Positions 8,842-17,215 of a DNA stretch of 44,182 nt are shown in pieces. Under the pieces are notes generated by a model. The model ran no database searches and was not told the origin of the DNA. It saw only the letters and a list, made by a program, of their open reading frames with translations. How positions within the stretch are numbered: position 1 is the stretch's first letter; every line of letters begins with the position of its first letter. Made by a program: the position numbers and the translations under genes. The stretch is taken from the NCBI GenBank assembly GCA_946997215.1, contig CAMPUL010000012.1:1-44182 (forward strand), written 5' to 3'. This stretch comes from Gardnerella vaginalis. Its GTDB lineage: Bacteria; Actinomycetota; Actinomycetes; Actinomycetales; Bifidobacteriaceae.

Positions 8842-10590
8842 TCACTTCTGCCAACCAATGTTTTCAACAAAAACGTTAGCATATCCAGCAGGACCGCCGT
8901 TAGCGAAGCCCTTCTTGTATGCCTGATAGGTTGGAGGAGCAGAAACTGGGAGTGTACCATACTCAGCGAGAGCCATGGACTCACCCTTGTTGCTCAATGC
9001 AGTCTGTTCTTTGTAGTCGTAAGTCTTACCAATCTTGCCGAGCAGGGCATCAATCTTCTTGCTGCCAGTGCCAGTAAAGTTGGAATCGCTCTTAGAACCG
9101 TAGAGCTGGGAAGCGGATGCCAAGAAGCTCAATGGAGATTGGGAAACCCAAGCCATTGGAAGCACCTGGAAGTCGAAGGAGGTTACAGTCTTAGAGAACT
9201 TAGAAGCAGGCTTGTTTACAGTCTTGCACTTCATGCCAGCCTTCTTCATCATGGCCTGGAATGCGTTAGCAAGAGCTGCCTGAGTGGAGTCGTCGCCGAA
9301 GAAGGTGAATGAGAACTGAACAGTCTTACCATTCTTAGCGTAGTAGCCGTCCTTACCCATCTTGTAGCCAGCAGCTTCAAGAGTCTTCTTAGCGTTTTCT
9401 ACGTTGAACTTAGCATCAGCTGGGAGGTTGTTCTTGTAGCCAGCCTGGAACATGGAGAGAAGCTCAGAACCTGGCTGCTCGCTCTTCCAGTTCATGCCCT
9501 GGAACTGAATCTTGTTGTAGGTAGCAACGTCGAATGCCTGAACAACAGCCTTGCGCACGGCCTTATCCTTGAATGCGCCAGCCTTTGCGTTTAAGTTAAT
9601 AACACGAATCTTGGTGCTGTAGCCGTAACGGAGCTGAGCGCCCTTAACACTACGAGCAGCCTTGATCTTATCCTTGGTGGAGATGGAATCCACGGAATCG
9701 ATTTCGCCGTTCTGGAAGGCGTTCATTGCAGCGGTATCTTCCATACGCTTTACAACAACCTTATCAAGCTTTGCCTTCTTGCCCCACCACTTTGGATTGC
9801 GCACGAAAACAACCTGATCTTCGGTTGCGGACTGAATCTCGAATGGACCTGCACCCCACTCGTTGTGAGGATTATTTACCCAACCCTGGTTGAACACAGT
9901 CGGATCAACTGCCTTTGGATGAACCAATGGAGCGAAAAGCATTTCCCAAGTTGCGCATGGCTTATCGTACTTAACGATTACTTGCTTAGGAGTTGCACCC
10001 TGCTCAACGGACTCAATGCAGTCATAGCCTTCGTGAGATGGCACAGAGTAAGCTTCGTTCTTGCCATTCATGACTTCCCAAGTAGCCTTGAAAGCAGTGT
10101 AATCGATGTCTGTACCATCGTTCCACTTAGCCTTTGGGTTCAAATCGTACTGAACTACGAGTGGCTTGTCGCTAACCTTCTTAACAGAAGTAATGTAATC
10201 AGGGTTGTACTTAACCTTCTCGCCCTTAACGGTATCGTAATAAGGAAGCGATGGCTGGTAGAAGCCCCACAAAGTGCTCATATACGCGGTGTTACCGTCG
10301 TTAGAAGCGTAGTTCCAGTTTGGACCCATGTCAGAAAGCGAGAACGTGTAAGTACCGCCATCCTTAACATTGTCACGAGGCTGTGGATTGTCATAACGCT
10401 TGTCAACCTTAGGCATTGGAAGAGCGCCAGTGTAGGAAGTATCCACACCTGCGGCTGGCTCTTCGGTCATACCGCCCTTGGCCTTATCTGCTGTAGTAGC
10501 AGTTGTGCCACCGCAAGCGCCGAGCAGCATTGCAACAGAAAGTGCAGCTGCGGCGAATACAGTTAATTTACCTGCATTAGTATTTTTCAT
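8842..10590 (-). CDS. oppA: Oligopeptide ABC transporter substrate-binding lipoprotein
   Basis: A 582-aa family 5 extracellular solute-binding protein. The N-terminus is a lipoprotein signal: basic start, hydrophobic core, lipobox LLGAC with Cys26 as the predicted lipidated residue. The mature protein has the family 5 pattern, including WNDGTDIDYTAFKATWEVM (the SBP_bac_5 signature region). It captures peptides outside the cell and delivers them to OppBC. ATG at 10590 is preferred over one four codons earlier because GAGAGGA lies just upstream of it. The gene comes last in the opp cluster, separated from oppDF by a terminator and its own leader, so it can be expressed more strongly than the permease genes. 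Peptide substrate is inferred from the full Opp-like set and the neighbouring pepC; dipeptides or nickel cannot be excluded. Confidence 0.92.
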   Translation of the reverse strand: MKNTNAGKLTVFAAAALSVAMLLGACGGTTATTADKAKGGMTEEPAAGVDTSYTGALPMPKVDKRYDNPQPRDNVKDGGTYTFSLSDMGPNWNYASNDGNTAYMSTLWGFYQPSLPYYDTVKGEKVKYNPDYITSVKKVSDKPLVVQYDLNPKAKWNDGTDIDYTAFKATWEVMNGKNEAYSVPSHEGYDCIESVEQGATPKQVIVKYDKPCATWEMLFAPLVHPKAVDPTVFNQGWVNNPHNEWGAGPFEIQSATEDQVVFVRNPKWWGKKAKLDKVVVKRMEDTAAMNAFQNGEIDSVDSISTKDKIKAARSVKGAQLRYGYSTKIRVINLNAKAGAFKDKAVRKAVVQAFDVATYNKIQFQGMNWKSEQPGSELLSMFQAGYKNNLPADAKFNVENAKKTLEAAGYKMGKDGYYAKNGKTVQFSFTFFGDDSTQAALANAFQAMMKKAGMKCKTVNKPASKFSKTVTSFDFQVLPMAWVSQSPLSFLASASQLYGSKSDSNFTGTGSKKIDALLGKIGKTYDYKEQTALSNKGESMALAEYGTLPVSAPPTYQAYKKGFANGGPAGYANVFVENIGWQK

Positions 10591-10605
10591 GATTCCTCTC
10601 ATTCC

Positions 10606-10629
10606 CCAGAAATGATGTCCACTTTCTGG
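10606..10629 (-). promoter_or_regulatory. Inverted repeat in the oppA leader
   Basis: CCAGAAA (10606-10612) and TTTCTGG (10623-10629), 10-nt loop, immediately upstream of the oppA SD. It could be an operator or a leader hairpin. A -10-like TATACT lies about 10 bases upstream on the minus strand. The rest of 10630-10831 is very AT-rich, with no gene seen. Confidence 0.4.
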
Positions 10630-10831
10630 TATGTGTGTAGAGTATATCTAATCTTTTGACATTTTGTGTTACGACTTTTTTAACAAATGCTAAATTTAAG
10701 CTTTTGTTACTTAAGATTTAATCCGTAAAAAAGAAAATTAAATGCAGAAAACCGCAAAACAGAAAATTTTTTAGTTTATTTTAATTAAAAAACAAAATAT
10801 ATTACTTTTTTTAGAATTTATGTGCCTGTAA

Positions 10832-10867
10832 CAAAAAATCGCGTGTGTCTTGCATAACACACGCGAT
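10832..10867 (-). terminator. Rho-independent terminator after oppDF
   Basis: A perfect 11-bp stem: ATCGCGTGTGT (10838-10848) with ACACACGCGAT (10857-10867), 8-nt loop, followed on the minus strand by six Ts. It separates the oppBC-DF message from oppA. Confidence 0.9.
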
Positions 10868-10915
10868 CAAAATTACCCTAAACAAAAGTTTAGGCGCATT
10901 CACAAAAGATTAGAA

Positions 10916-12811
10916 TCAGACGCTTGCAACGTCATCAAACGAATCTTCTTCGTTAAGAATAATACGCTTGCGATTCTTCTCAATAGCAGGATCTGGAATT
11001 GGCACAGCACTAATCAAAGCCTTAGTGTACGGGTGCTTAGGATTATCAAACACCTCGTCCGTCTCGCCAGATTCAACAATGCGTCCGTGATACATAACAG
11101 CAATTCGGCTAGAGATGTGACGAACAACCGCCATGTTGTGAGCAACAAACAAGTAAGCAACGCCCAACTTATCTTGCAAGTCTTCGAGCAAGTTAATAAT
11201 TCCAGCTTGAATAGAAACATCCAAAGCCGAAACTGGCTCATCAAGAAGAAGAAGCTTAGGGTTTACAGCCAAAGCACGAGCAATAGCAATACGCTGACGC
11301 TGACCGCCCGAGAACTGCGTTGGGAAGCGATCAACCTGGTCTGGATTCAGCTCAACAAGCTGCATAAGCTCCGCAATACGCTGACGAATCTCTTCCTTCG
11401 ACTTCTTTTGAACATGAAGAGGCTCCGCCAAAATATCGTAAACAAGCATACGTGGGTCAAGAGAGCTCATAGGGTCCTGGAACACGTATTGAATCTTAGA
11501 GCGAAGCTCACGACGCTGCTCGTTAGTCAATTTATCGTTAAGTTCGGTACCGAAGACGGTAATGGATCCAGCTTCCGGCTTCTTTAAGCTCATGATTTCC
11601 ATCAAAGTAGTTGACTTACCAGAACCTGATTCGCCAACAAGAGCTACAGTCTCGCCTTCGCGAATCTCAAGATCAATGCCATCAACAGCGCGAACTTCGC
11701 CAACCTTGCGTCGCAAGAAACCGCCACCTGTAATTGGGAAGGTCTTAACTAAGCCCTTAACGTCCAAAACAACCTTGCGATCCTCGCGAGGAATGCCCTC
11801 AAACATTGGCTTAATCGTTTTTTCGGTTTCTGCATGAAGCAGCGCGCGAACAGTTTCGCTTTCTGCTTCTAGACCCATCATGTTGCTAGTATCGCCACTC
11901 TTTTCTTCTTCCATCAACATATCCATTGTTGGCTTAGAGATTGGAGTTAGACGGCGAGTACGCTTTTGATCAACGCGCGGAACAGCGCCAAGCAAGCCGA
12001 TTGTGTATGGCTGAGTTGGGTTAGCAAAAATCTCCTCAACGCTATTATGCTCAACCAAATGACCCGCATACATAACAATAACTTCGTCTGCAACGCCAGC
12101 AATAACACCCAAATCGTGAGTAATGAAGATCATTGCTGCACCAGTTTCGCGCTGAGCTTTCTTCAAAACGTCCAAAACTTGAGCCTGAATCGTAACGTCC
12201 AAAGCGGTAGTAGGCTCATCGGCAATAATAATATCTGGGTTATTCGCGATTGCCATTGCAATCATAACGCGCTGACGCATGCCACCAGAAAACTCGTGAG
12301 GGAAAGACTTTAAGCGCTCAGCTGGCTTAGTAATACCTACCAAGTTAAGAAGCTCAATAGAGCGATCGCGAATCTGCTCTTCGGTCATATTTGGATTATG
12401 AATAACCAAAGCTTCCTTAAGCTGATCTCCAATAGAAAACACTGGAGTAAGCGCAGAAAGAGGATCCTGGAACACCATTGCAATGTTCTTGCCACGAATC
12501 TTACTCATCTCTGCATCAGACTTTGTTAAAAGTTCTTCGCCTTTATAAACAACAGAACCCTTAACCGAAGCATTCTTATCTAGCAAGCCCATAACAGCCA
12601 AAGAAGTAACAGATTTACCAGATCCAGACTCGCCAACAATACCAATTGTTTTGCCGCGATACAAATCAAAGTTCATATTGCGAACGGCGTGAACTGTACC
12701 AGCTTCCGAAGCAAAGCTAATTTGCAAGTTGCGTACAGAAAGAAGTGGTTCGTTGTTCTGATTTTCCATTGCAAAGTCTTCCTTAATTGCGTTATTACCC
12801 ATATCAGTCAT
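10916..12811 (-). CDS. Oligopeptide ABC transporter ATPase with two fused domains (OppD-OppF)
   Basis: A 631-aa protein carrying both transporter ATPases in one chain. Domain 1 (about residues 20-290): Walker A GESGSGKS, signature FSGGMRQRV, Walker B IIADEPTTALD. Domain 2 (about 345-600): Walker A GESGSGKST, signature FSGGQRQRI, Walker B LLLDEPVSALD. Each domain is followed by the short OppD/F tail (PTQPYTIGLLGAVP, PKHPYTKALISAVP). Both sites look catalytically intact. Fused OppDF proteins are common in bifidobacteria and other actinobacteria. The start has GGAGG (12819-12823) seven bases upstream. It couples ATP hydrolysis in the cytoplasm to peptide import through OppBC. Confidence 0.95.
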   Translation of the reverse strand: MTDMGNNAIKEDFAMENQNNEPLLSVRNLQISFASEAGTVHAVRNMNFDLYRGKTIGIVGESGSGKSVTSLAVMGLLDKNASVKGSVVYKGEELLTKSDAEMSKIRGKNIAMVFQDPLSALTPVFSIGDQLKEALVIHNPNMTEEQIRDRSIELLNLVGITKPAERLKSFPHEFSGGMRQRVMIAMAIANNPDIIIADEPTTALDVTIQAQVLDVLKKAQRETGAAMIFITHDLGVIAGVADEVIVMYAGHLVEHNSVEEIFANPTQPYTIGLLGAVPRVDQKRTRRLTPISKPTMDMLMEEEKSGDTSNMMGLEAESETVRALLHAETEKTIKPMFEGIPREDRKVVLDVKGLVKTFPITGGGFLRRKVGEVRAVDGIDLEIREGETVALVGESGSGKSTTLMEIMSLKKPEAGSITVFGTELNDKLTNEQRRELRSKIQYVFQDPMSSLDPRMLVYDILAEPLHVQKKSKEEIRQRIAELMQLVELNPDQVDRFPTQFSGGQRQRIAIARALAVNPKLLLLDEPVSALDVSIQAGIINLLEDLQDKLGVAYLFVAHNMAVVRHISSRIAVMYHGRIVESGETDEVFDNPKHPYTKALISAVPIPDPAIEKNRKRIILNEEDSFDDVASV

Positions 12812-12831
12812 GTTTACACCTCCAACAAGCC

Positions 12832-13779
12832 TTAATCGGCCTTACCAACAGACCTAGAATATGGATCAATCGCATCGCGTAAGCCATCTCCAATAAGCTG
12901 AACGGAGAAAGTCAAAACAACCAAAACCGCAGAAGGAACTAAAAGAACCCAAGGAGACGTCATAACGCTACTTTGACCAACGTTAAGAAGAGTACCCAAA
13001 GAAGTATCTGGAGCCTTAATACCAAGACCCAAGAAGCTCAATGCTGTTTCACCATTGATTGCACCAATAACGCCAAGAACCGTGTTAATAATCAAAACGG
13101 AACCAAGATTTGGAACAAGGTGACGAACAATAATGCGGAACGAAGAAACACCTTCAAACTTAGCAGCGCGCACATATTCACGTTCGCGCAAGCTCAAAGT
13201 CAAAGTTCTAAGCGTACGAGCATAGCCAATCCAGCCAAAGGAAGTCATGCCAAAGGCAAGCCACAGCCAATCGTTGCCGCCAGTAGAAGAGCTAACAATC
13301 AAAGCAATAAGCAAGAAGGATGGAACAATCAAAAGCATGTCTAGAAGCCACATGCCAACCTGCTCAAACCAACCTTCAAAGTAAGAGATAGCAGTACCAA
13401 CCAAAGCAGCAATAATCGTAATCGAAATGGAGCTTACAATACCAATAGAAAGCGAGCGACCAAGTCCGCGAACAACCATTGCATACATGTCTGATCCGCC
13501 AGGCGTTGTGCCAAGCCAATGTTCGGCACTAGGAGGAGTTGCAAGAGCCGTAAAATCAGGCTCATCGTAGCCCCACTTGCCAATCTTAGAGCCAAACAAA
13601 GCAAGAAGAATCAAGAGAACAAGTAAAACTAAGCCAACAACAGCGGATGGACGCCTAAAGAAGCGGCGCGTATAAAGCGTCATTTTGCCTGTGCGCTTAA
13701 AATTACCCCAAGAATTAGCAGTTGCCTTTTTATCGGCAGCAGACTCTTGAGTCTTTGAAGATACATCTTTTTTACTCAT
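12832..13779 (-). CDS. oppC: Oligopeptide ABC transporter permease, OppC-type
   Basis: A 315-aa membrane permease. There is a short cytoplasmic N-terminus, a first membrane helix at about 48-66 (VVGLVLLVLLILLALFG), a periplasm-side loop, then the transporter core. The ATPase-contacting EAA loop is visible as EYVRAAKFEGVSSFRIIVRHL. The extra N-terminal helix and loop match the OppC/DppC subfamily. It lies 20 bases from oppDF and 26 bases from oppB, so it belongs to the same transcript. It pairs with OppB to form the membrane channel. Confidence 0.93.
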   Translation of the reverse strand: MSKKDVSSKTQESAADKKATANSWGNFKRTGKMTLYTRRFFRRPSAVVGLVLLVLLILLALFGSKIGKWGYDEPDFTALATPPSAEHWLGTTPGGSDMYAMVVRGLGRSLSIGIVSSISITIIAALVGTAISYFEGWFEQVGMWLLDMLLIVPSFLLIALIVSSSTGGNDWLWLAFGMTSFGWIGYARTLRTLTLSLREREYVRAAKFEGVSSFRIIVRHLVPNLGSVLIINTVLGVIGAINGETALSFLGLGIKAPDTSLGTLLNVGQSSVMTSPWVLLVPSAVLVVLTFSVQLIGDGLRDAIDPYSRSVGKAD

Positions 13780-13805
13780 ATCAATACACCTACACTGTTG
13801 CGCAA

Positions 13806-14789
13806 TTAGCTCAAACGAATACGAGGATCAAGCCAAGCGGAGAAGATATCTGCCAACAAGGCTCCAGCCAAAGTACATACGGCTCCGAACGCAGCAATAG
13901 CAACAGAACCATTAATGTCGTTATTAGAAATAGTTTGTACGAAGTAGCTACCCAAACCGTTAATTGCAAACACGGTTTCGGTAATCACAGCGCCCGTAAA
14001 AACGCCTGCAATCGAGAAGGCAACATCTACGGCAGTAGGAATCAAAGAAGTGCGCAAAGCGTGACGACGAATAGCAATGTTCAAAGGCAAGCCCTTAGCA
14101 CGAGCAGTGCGAACATAATCAGCATTCATAGTGTCGAGCAAATAAGTGCGCTGCGTAAGATGATATCCAACCATGCCAGGAACAGTCATAACAATTGTTG
14201 GCAAAATCAAATGCTGCAAGAAGTCAAGAATAAAAGCAATAGGATTAGAACCTTGGTAGGAATGTAATCCAGTAACAAAGAATAAACGAGAACCAGCAGC
14301 GTTATTAATGCTAATCGCGGCTAAAACAATAAGTAATCCAAACACGGCGGCTGGCACAACAAGCAAGAACGTAGCAATAGAGTTAAGAACCCTGTCTTGC
14401 CACTTATATTGGCGAATAGCAGTATAAACGCCAACGCTAACACCTAAAACAATGCCAAGAACAGTTGCGCATGTAACAAGCTGCACAGACGCGCCAATAC
14501 GCGCTGCAATCGCAGGACCAACAGGTGCTTGCTCTGGGCTTAATCCCCAATCCCAACGAGTAAGAACACCAGTAATCCAACGCAAATACCTTGTAATAAC
14601 TGGAGTTTGGTCGTTAATGTTTGCCAAATCCAAAGAACGGTTAATCGAAGGAATTGGCGGATGCGGATGCCTAGACATATAATTCGATCGCGGATCCATA
14701 AATGCACTTGCCAAGAAATACGTCATGGATACGGACACAAACAGCATCACAACATAATTCAGGCATCGTTTAACGATGTATCGTATCAT
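13806..14789 (-). CDS. oppB: Oligopeptide ABC transporter permease, OppB-type
   Basis: A 327-aa membrane permease with the OppB-type first helix (residues 7-28), an extracellular loop, and the core domain. The EAA loop is DYVRTARAKGLPLNIAIRRH. It is the first gene of the importer operon. Only a weak ribosome site (AAAGAG) precedes its ATG. Instead, a nine-residue leader ORF with a strong SD overlaps the start codon (ATGA), suggesting translational coupling. It forms the channel with OppC. Confidence 0.93.
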   Translation of the reverse strand: MIRYIVKRCLNYVVMLFVSVSMTYFLASAFMDPRSNYMSRHPHPPIPSINRSLDLANINDQTPVITRYLRWITGVLTRWDWGLSPEQAPVGPAIAARIGASVQLVTCATVLGIVLGVSVGVYTAIRQYKWQDRVLNSIATFLLVVPAAVFGLLIVLAAISINNAAGSRLFFVTGLHSYQGSNPIAFILDFLQHLILPTIVMTVPGMVGYHLTQRTYLLDTMNADYVRTARAKGLPLNIAIRRHALRTSLIPTAVDVAFSIAGVFTGAVITETVFAINGLGSYFVQTISNNDINGSVAIAAFGAVCTLAGALLADIFSAWLDPRIRLS

Positions 14790-14815
14790 TGTGACTCTTT
14801 TCTACGTCTAAACAT
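14786..14815 (-). CDS. Leader peptide ORF overlapping oppB (MFRRRKESQ)
   Basis: A nine-codon ORF with a better ribosome site than oppB itself: GGAGG at 14821-14825, five bases from the ATG. Its TGA overlaps the oppB ATG (ATGA). The peptide has three consecutive arginines. The arrangement is typical of translational coupling and possibly of regulation by arginine or ribosome speed; that is inference. Conservation in relatives would decide whether it is real. Confidence 0.5.
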   Translation of the reverse strand: MFRRRKESQ

Positions 14816-14825
14816 TGTTACCTCC

Positions 14826-15247
14826 ATCTGGTAACTGCAAACTTACGCTTGCACACTGCCATCATTTAACCACTAATTAAAAAGACAAATCATAAGCGTT
14901 TAAGGCACACTTAAGTAAGCCCTAATAATTTGGACGTGTAATTAGTATATTTTTAGCTAACCTATGTACATTGCTTAAAATAAACATGTAATAACACGTA
15001 ATAAATAGTAATCTTAACCAAAATTAATACATAAAATTAGCAAAATATCAAAATATTTAACGAAATTACTTAAAATTTACGAAAATTAGTCGCGCAAATC
15101 GCCATAAACGCATAAAAATAGCATGTTTTACATAAACTAAACACAAACACTCACAAACTAAAACACTAACGAACTACTTAAAGCCGCGCAAAACGCGACT
15201 CGTGCATTGAGCAAGCTACAATAACGCTTATTCACTATTTTTAGATA
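14826..15247. promoter_or_regulatory. Divergent promoter region between opp operon and pepC
   Basis: About 420 bp, very AT-rich in the centre. On the minus strand TATGAT (14888-14893) is a possible -10 for opp. On the plus strand TACAAT (15217-15222) is a possible -10 for pepC. Neither has a convincing -35. No ORF, RNA or strong hairpin was seen. Peptide-transport and peptidase genes sharing one control region would allow joint regulation. Confidence 0.35.
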
Positions 15248-15257
15248 AAGGAGACAT

Positions 15258-16700
15258 ATGTCTGAAAACGTAAAAGCCGTTACGCTAAACGACGTGCGCG
15301 AATATTCTAAGCATTTTAACGAGCAGCGAGCAAATCGAGTAGCGGCAAACGCTTCGGTATCGAGCGGCGTTCTTAAAGCAGCAACAAGCTACCAGGGTCA
15401 GCGCGCACTTCCACGCGAATTTTCTATAGAACTAAAGCAAGGAACAATAACAAATCAGCAGCATTCTGGACGTTGCTGGATGTTTGCATCTCTTAACACT
15501 TTGCGCTACGAGCTTATGCATAAGTGGAATTTAGAAGACTTTGAGTTTTCTGAAAGCTACCTATTCTTCTGGGACAAGATTGAAAAAGCAAACGCATACT
15601 TGGAAAATGTGTTGGCAACTTTAGATGAGACATTAGATAGCCGAATCTTTGAAAACATTAACTACGGTCCGATTGATGACGGCGGATGGTGGCAGATGTT
15701 CGTTAACTTGGTAAACAAGTACGGACTTATGCCAAAGAGCGCATATCCAGATTCGCAAAACGCTACCGATTCCGAAGCATTCGTGCAATACATTAACAGC
15801 AAGCTTCGCGAATTTGCATGCGAATTGCGCGAGGCACACAAGAATGGCACTTCTATGGAAGAGTTGCGAAAAATGAAGATTCGCGACTTGGAAACTGTAT
15901 ACCGCATGACTGCAATCGCGCTTGGCGAGCCACCAGAGCGTTTTGACTTCTTTGCGCGCACTAAAGATGACGACGATAAGAAGGACGATAAGAAGAGCGG
16001 CGAAAATAGCGAATCTAAGAGCGGCGAAAAGAAGGATGATAAGCCAAAGAGCGGCAAAGACGATCGCCCAATGATTTGTGAATACGGCATTACACCACTC
16101 GAGTTTGCAAAGAAGTACGTGCCAGTAGACGTAAACGACTTTGTAAGCTTGTGCAACTCCCCAATGGAACGCACTCCGTTCAACAAGCTCTACCAACTTA
16201 AGTACACAACAAACGTTGCAGAGACTAAGGAAATGGAGTTTGCAAACGTTCCACTAGAAGTGTTCCGCAAAGCCGCTGTTGACCAGCTAAAAGACGGACA
16301 CCCAATTTGGTTTGCTTGCGATTGCACGCAATTCTCGCTAAGGCAAGAGGGCTTCTTTGACCCAGCGGTTGTGCGCGTAGACGAGCTATTCGATGTAGAG
16401 TTTACATTCGACAAAGCTAAAGGCTTGGAGTATATGGATTGCCCAGGCAACCACGCAATGACCTTTACTGGCGTAAATCTTAATAAAGATGGCGAGCCAG
16501 ACCGCTGGAAGATTGAAAACAGCTGGGGTAAAGATAATGGCGAAGACGGATACTACGTTGGATCCGCTCAGTGGTTTGACCGCTACGTTACCGAAATCAT
16601 TATTAACAAGAAGTATCTTGATGAGGCAACGCGAGCCATACTGGATCAAGAGCCTGTAATGCTTGACCCATGGACGCCACTTACAAAGCGCTGCCGCTAA
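15258..16700 (+). CDS. pepC: Aminopeptidase C (bleomycin hydrolase family, C1B)
   Basis: A 480-aa cytoplasmic cysteine peptidase. The catalytic triad is visible: Cys73 in HSGRCWMFASL, His399 in GNHAMTF and Asn421 in ENSWG. Papain-type PepC enzymes form hexamers and release N-terminal residues from imported peptides. ATG at 15258 has AAGGAG (15248-15253) upstream. A lysine/aspartate/serine-rich low-complexity insert (about residues 236-271) lies between the catalytic Cys and His regions and accounts for most of the length above the usual 440-450 aa. Divergent from the opp operon, it fits as the next step after peptide import. A strong terminator follows. Confidence 0.96.
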   Translation: MSENVKAVTLNDVREYSKHFNEQRANRVAANASVSSGVLKAATSYQGQRALPREFSIELKQGTITNQQHSGRCWMFASLNTLRYELMHKWNLEDFEFSESYLFFWDKIEKANAYLENVLATLDETLDSRIFENINYGPIDDGGWWQMFVNLVNKYGLMPKSAYPDSQNATDSEAFVQYINSKLREFACELREAHKNGTSMEELRKMKIRDLETVYRMTAIALGEPPERFDFFARTKDDDDKKDDKKSGENSESKSGEKKDDKPKSGKDDRPMICEYGITPLEFAKKYVPVDVNDFVSLCNSPMERTPFNKLYQLKYTTNVAETKEMEFANVPLEVFRKAAVDQLKDGHPIWFACDCTQFSLRQEGFFDPAVVRVDELFDVEFTFDKAKGLEYMDCPGNHAMTFTGVNLNKDGEPDRWKIENSWGKDNGEDGYYVGSAQWFDRYVTEIIINKKYLDEATRAILDQEPVMLDPWTPLTKRCR

Positions 16701-16748
16701 ACTTGATTTAGCTTGATTTAGCGCGATTTAGCACGAGCTGATTTACAA

Positions 16749-16780
16749 ACGCAGATTGCAAATGCAATCTGCGTTTTTTT
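16749..16780 (+). terminator. Rho-independent terminator of pepC
   Basis: A perfect 12-bp stem ACGCAGATTGCA / TGCAATCTGCGT with a 2-nt loop (16749-16774), followed by six Ts. The T run is also the first part of the 52-bp repeat array that follows. Confidence 0.92.
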
Positions 16781-16930
16781 GACCCAGATTCGTTACATTT
16801 GTCTCACGTTTGAGACATTTGTAACGTTTTTTGACTGATTTTCGTTATATTTGCATCATTGATGAGACATTTGTAACGTTTTTTGGCTTAATTTCGTTAC
16901 ATTTGTCTCGCTCGTGATGCAAATATAACG
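16775..16930. repeat. Three tandem 52-bp units, each T6-spacer plus 36-bp palindrome
   Basis: Each unit has a 16-nt spacer starting TTTTTTG (16775, 16827, 16879) and a 36-bp imperfect palindrome (16791-16826, 16843-16878, 16895-16930) built as 16-nt arm, 4-nt loop, 16-nt arm. Left arms: CGTTACATTTGTCTCA, CGTTATATTTGCATCA, CGTTACATTTGTCTCG. The left arm of unit 2 is a perfect 16-bp inverted match to the right arm of unit 3, and the right arms of units 1 and 2 are identical. Units 1 and 2 are followed by T6, so they resemble serial terminators. Confidence 0.9.
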
Positions 16931-16967
16931 CAAGCGATACAAGCAAGCGGCAAAAGCTTGAAAAGGA

Positions 16968-17080
16968 TAAAAAGAAGCCCGGTGGGAAAGAGAAAACCCA
17001 CCGGGGCAGAGAGAAAGAGAGAAGAAGGTTTCAATTATGGGGTTCGCGAACGAACCTCACTGATGGAAAAACCATCAGCA
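16968..17080 (-). ncRNA. Candidate small RNA with own promoter and terminator
   Basis: On the minus strand a consensus -10 TATAAT (17087-17092) is followed by hairpin 1 (CTGATGG/CCATCAG, 17060-17078), hairpin 2 (GGTTCG/CGAACC, 17041-17056), an unpaired C/U-only stretch (about 17009-17026), and a strong 9-bp hairpin (CCCGGTGGG/CCCACCGGG, 16978-17005) ending in CTTCTTTTT. The pyrimidine-rich single-stranded stretch could pair with purine-rich ribosome sites. The -35 is poor. It lies about 135 bp beyond the metG stop, so processing from the metG transcript is an alternative. I do not recognise a known family. Confidence 0.5.
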
Positions 17081-17215
17081 ATGTATATTATAACCATATT
17101 TTTCTCGCAAAACACGCATATAAACTAAAAATTTCCTGAAAATTTTTTCGTATTCCTGGCAGTATGCCAATTTTTTGTTACATACGTCACTATGCCTTAA
17201 AATTTTTCGCTAAAC

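Noticed and set aside
9865..10566. 233-codon plus-strand frame opposite oppA
   Set aside because: Antisense shadow of a clear lipoprotein gene.
10850..11587. 245-codon plus-strand frame opposite oppDF
   Set aside because: Antisense shadow; its start lies inside the terminator hairpin of oppDF.
16775..16930. CRISPR array
   Set aside because: Only three units; the conserved part is palindromic and the 16-nt spacers resemble one another; no cas genes.
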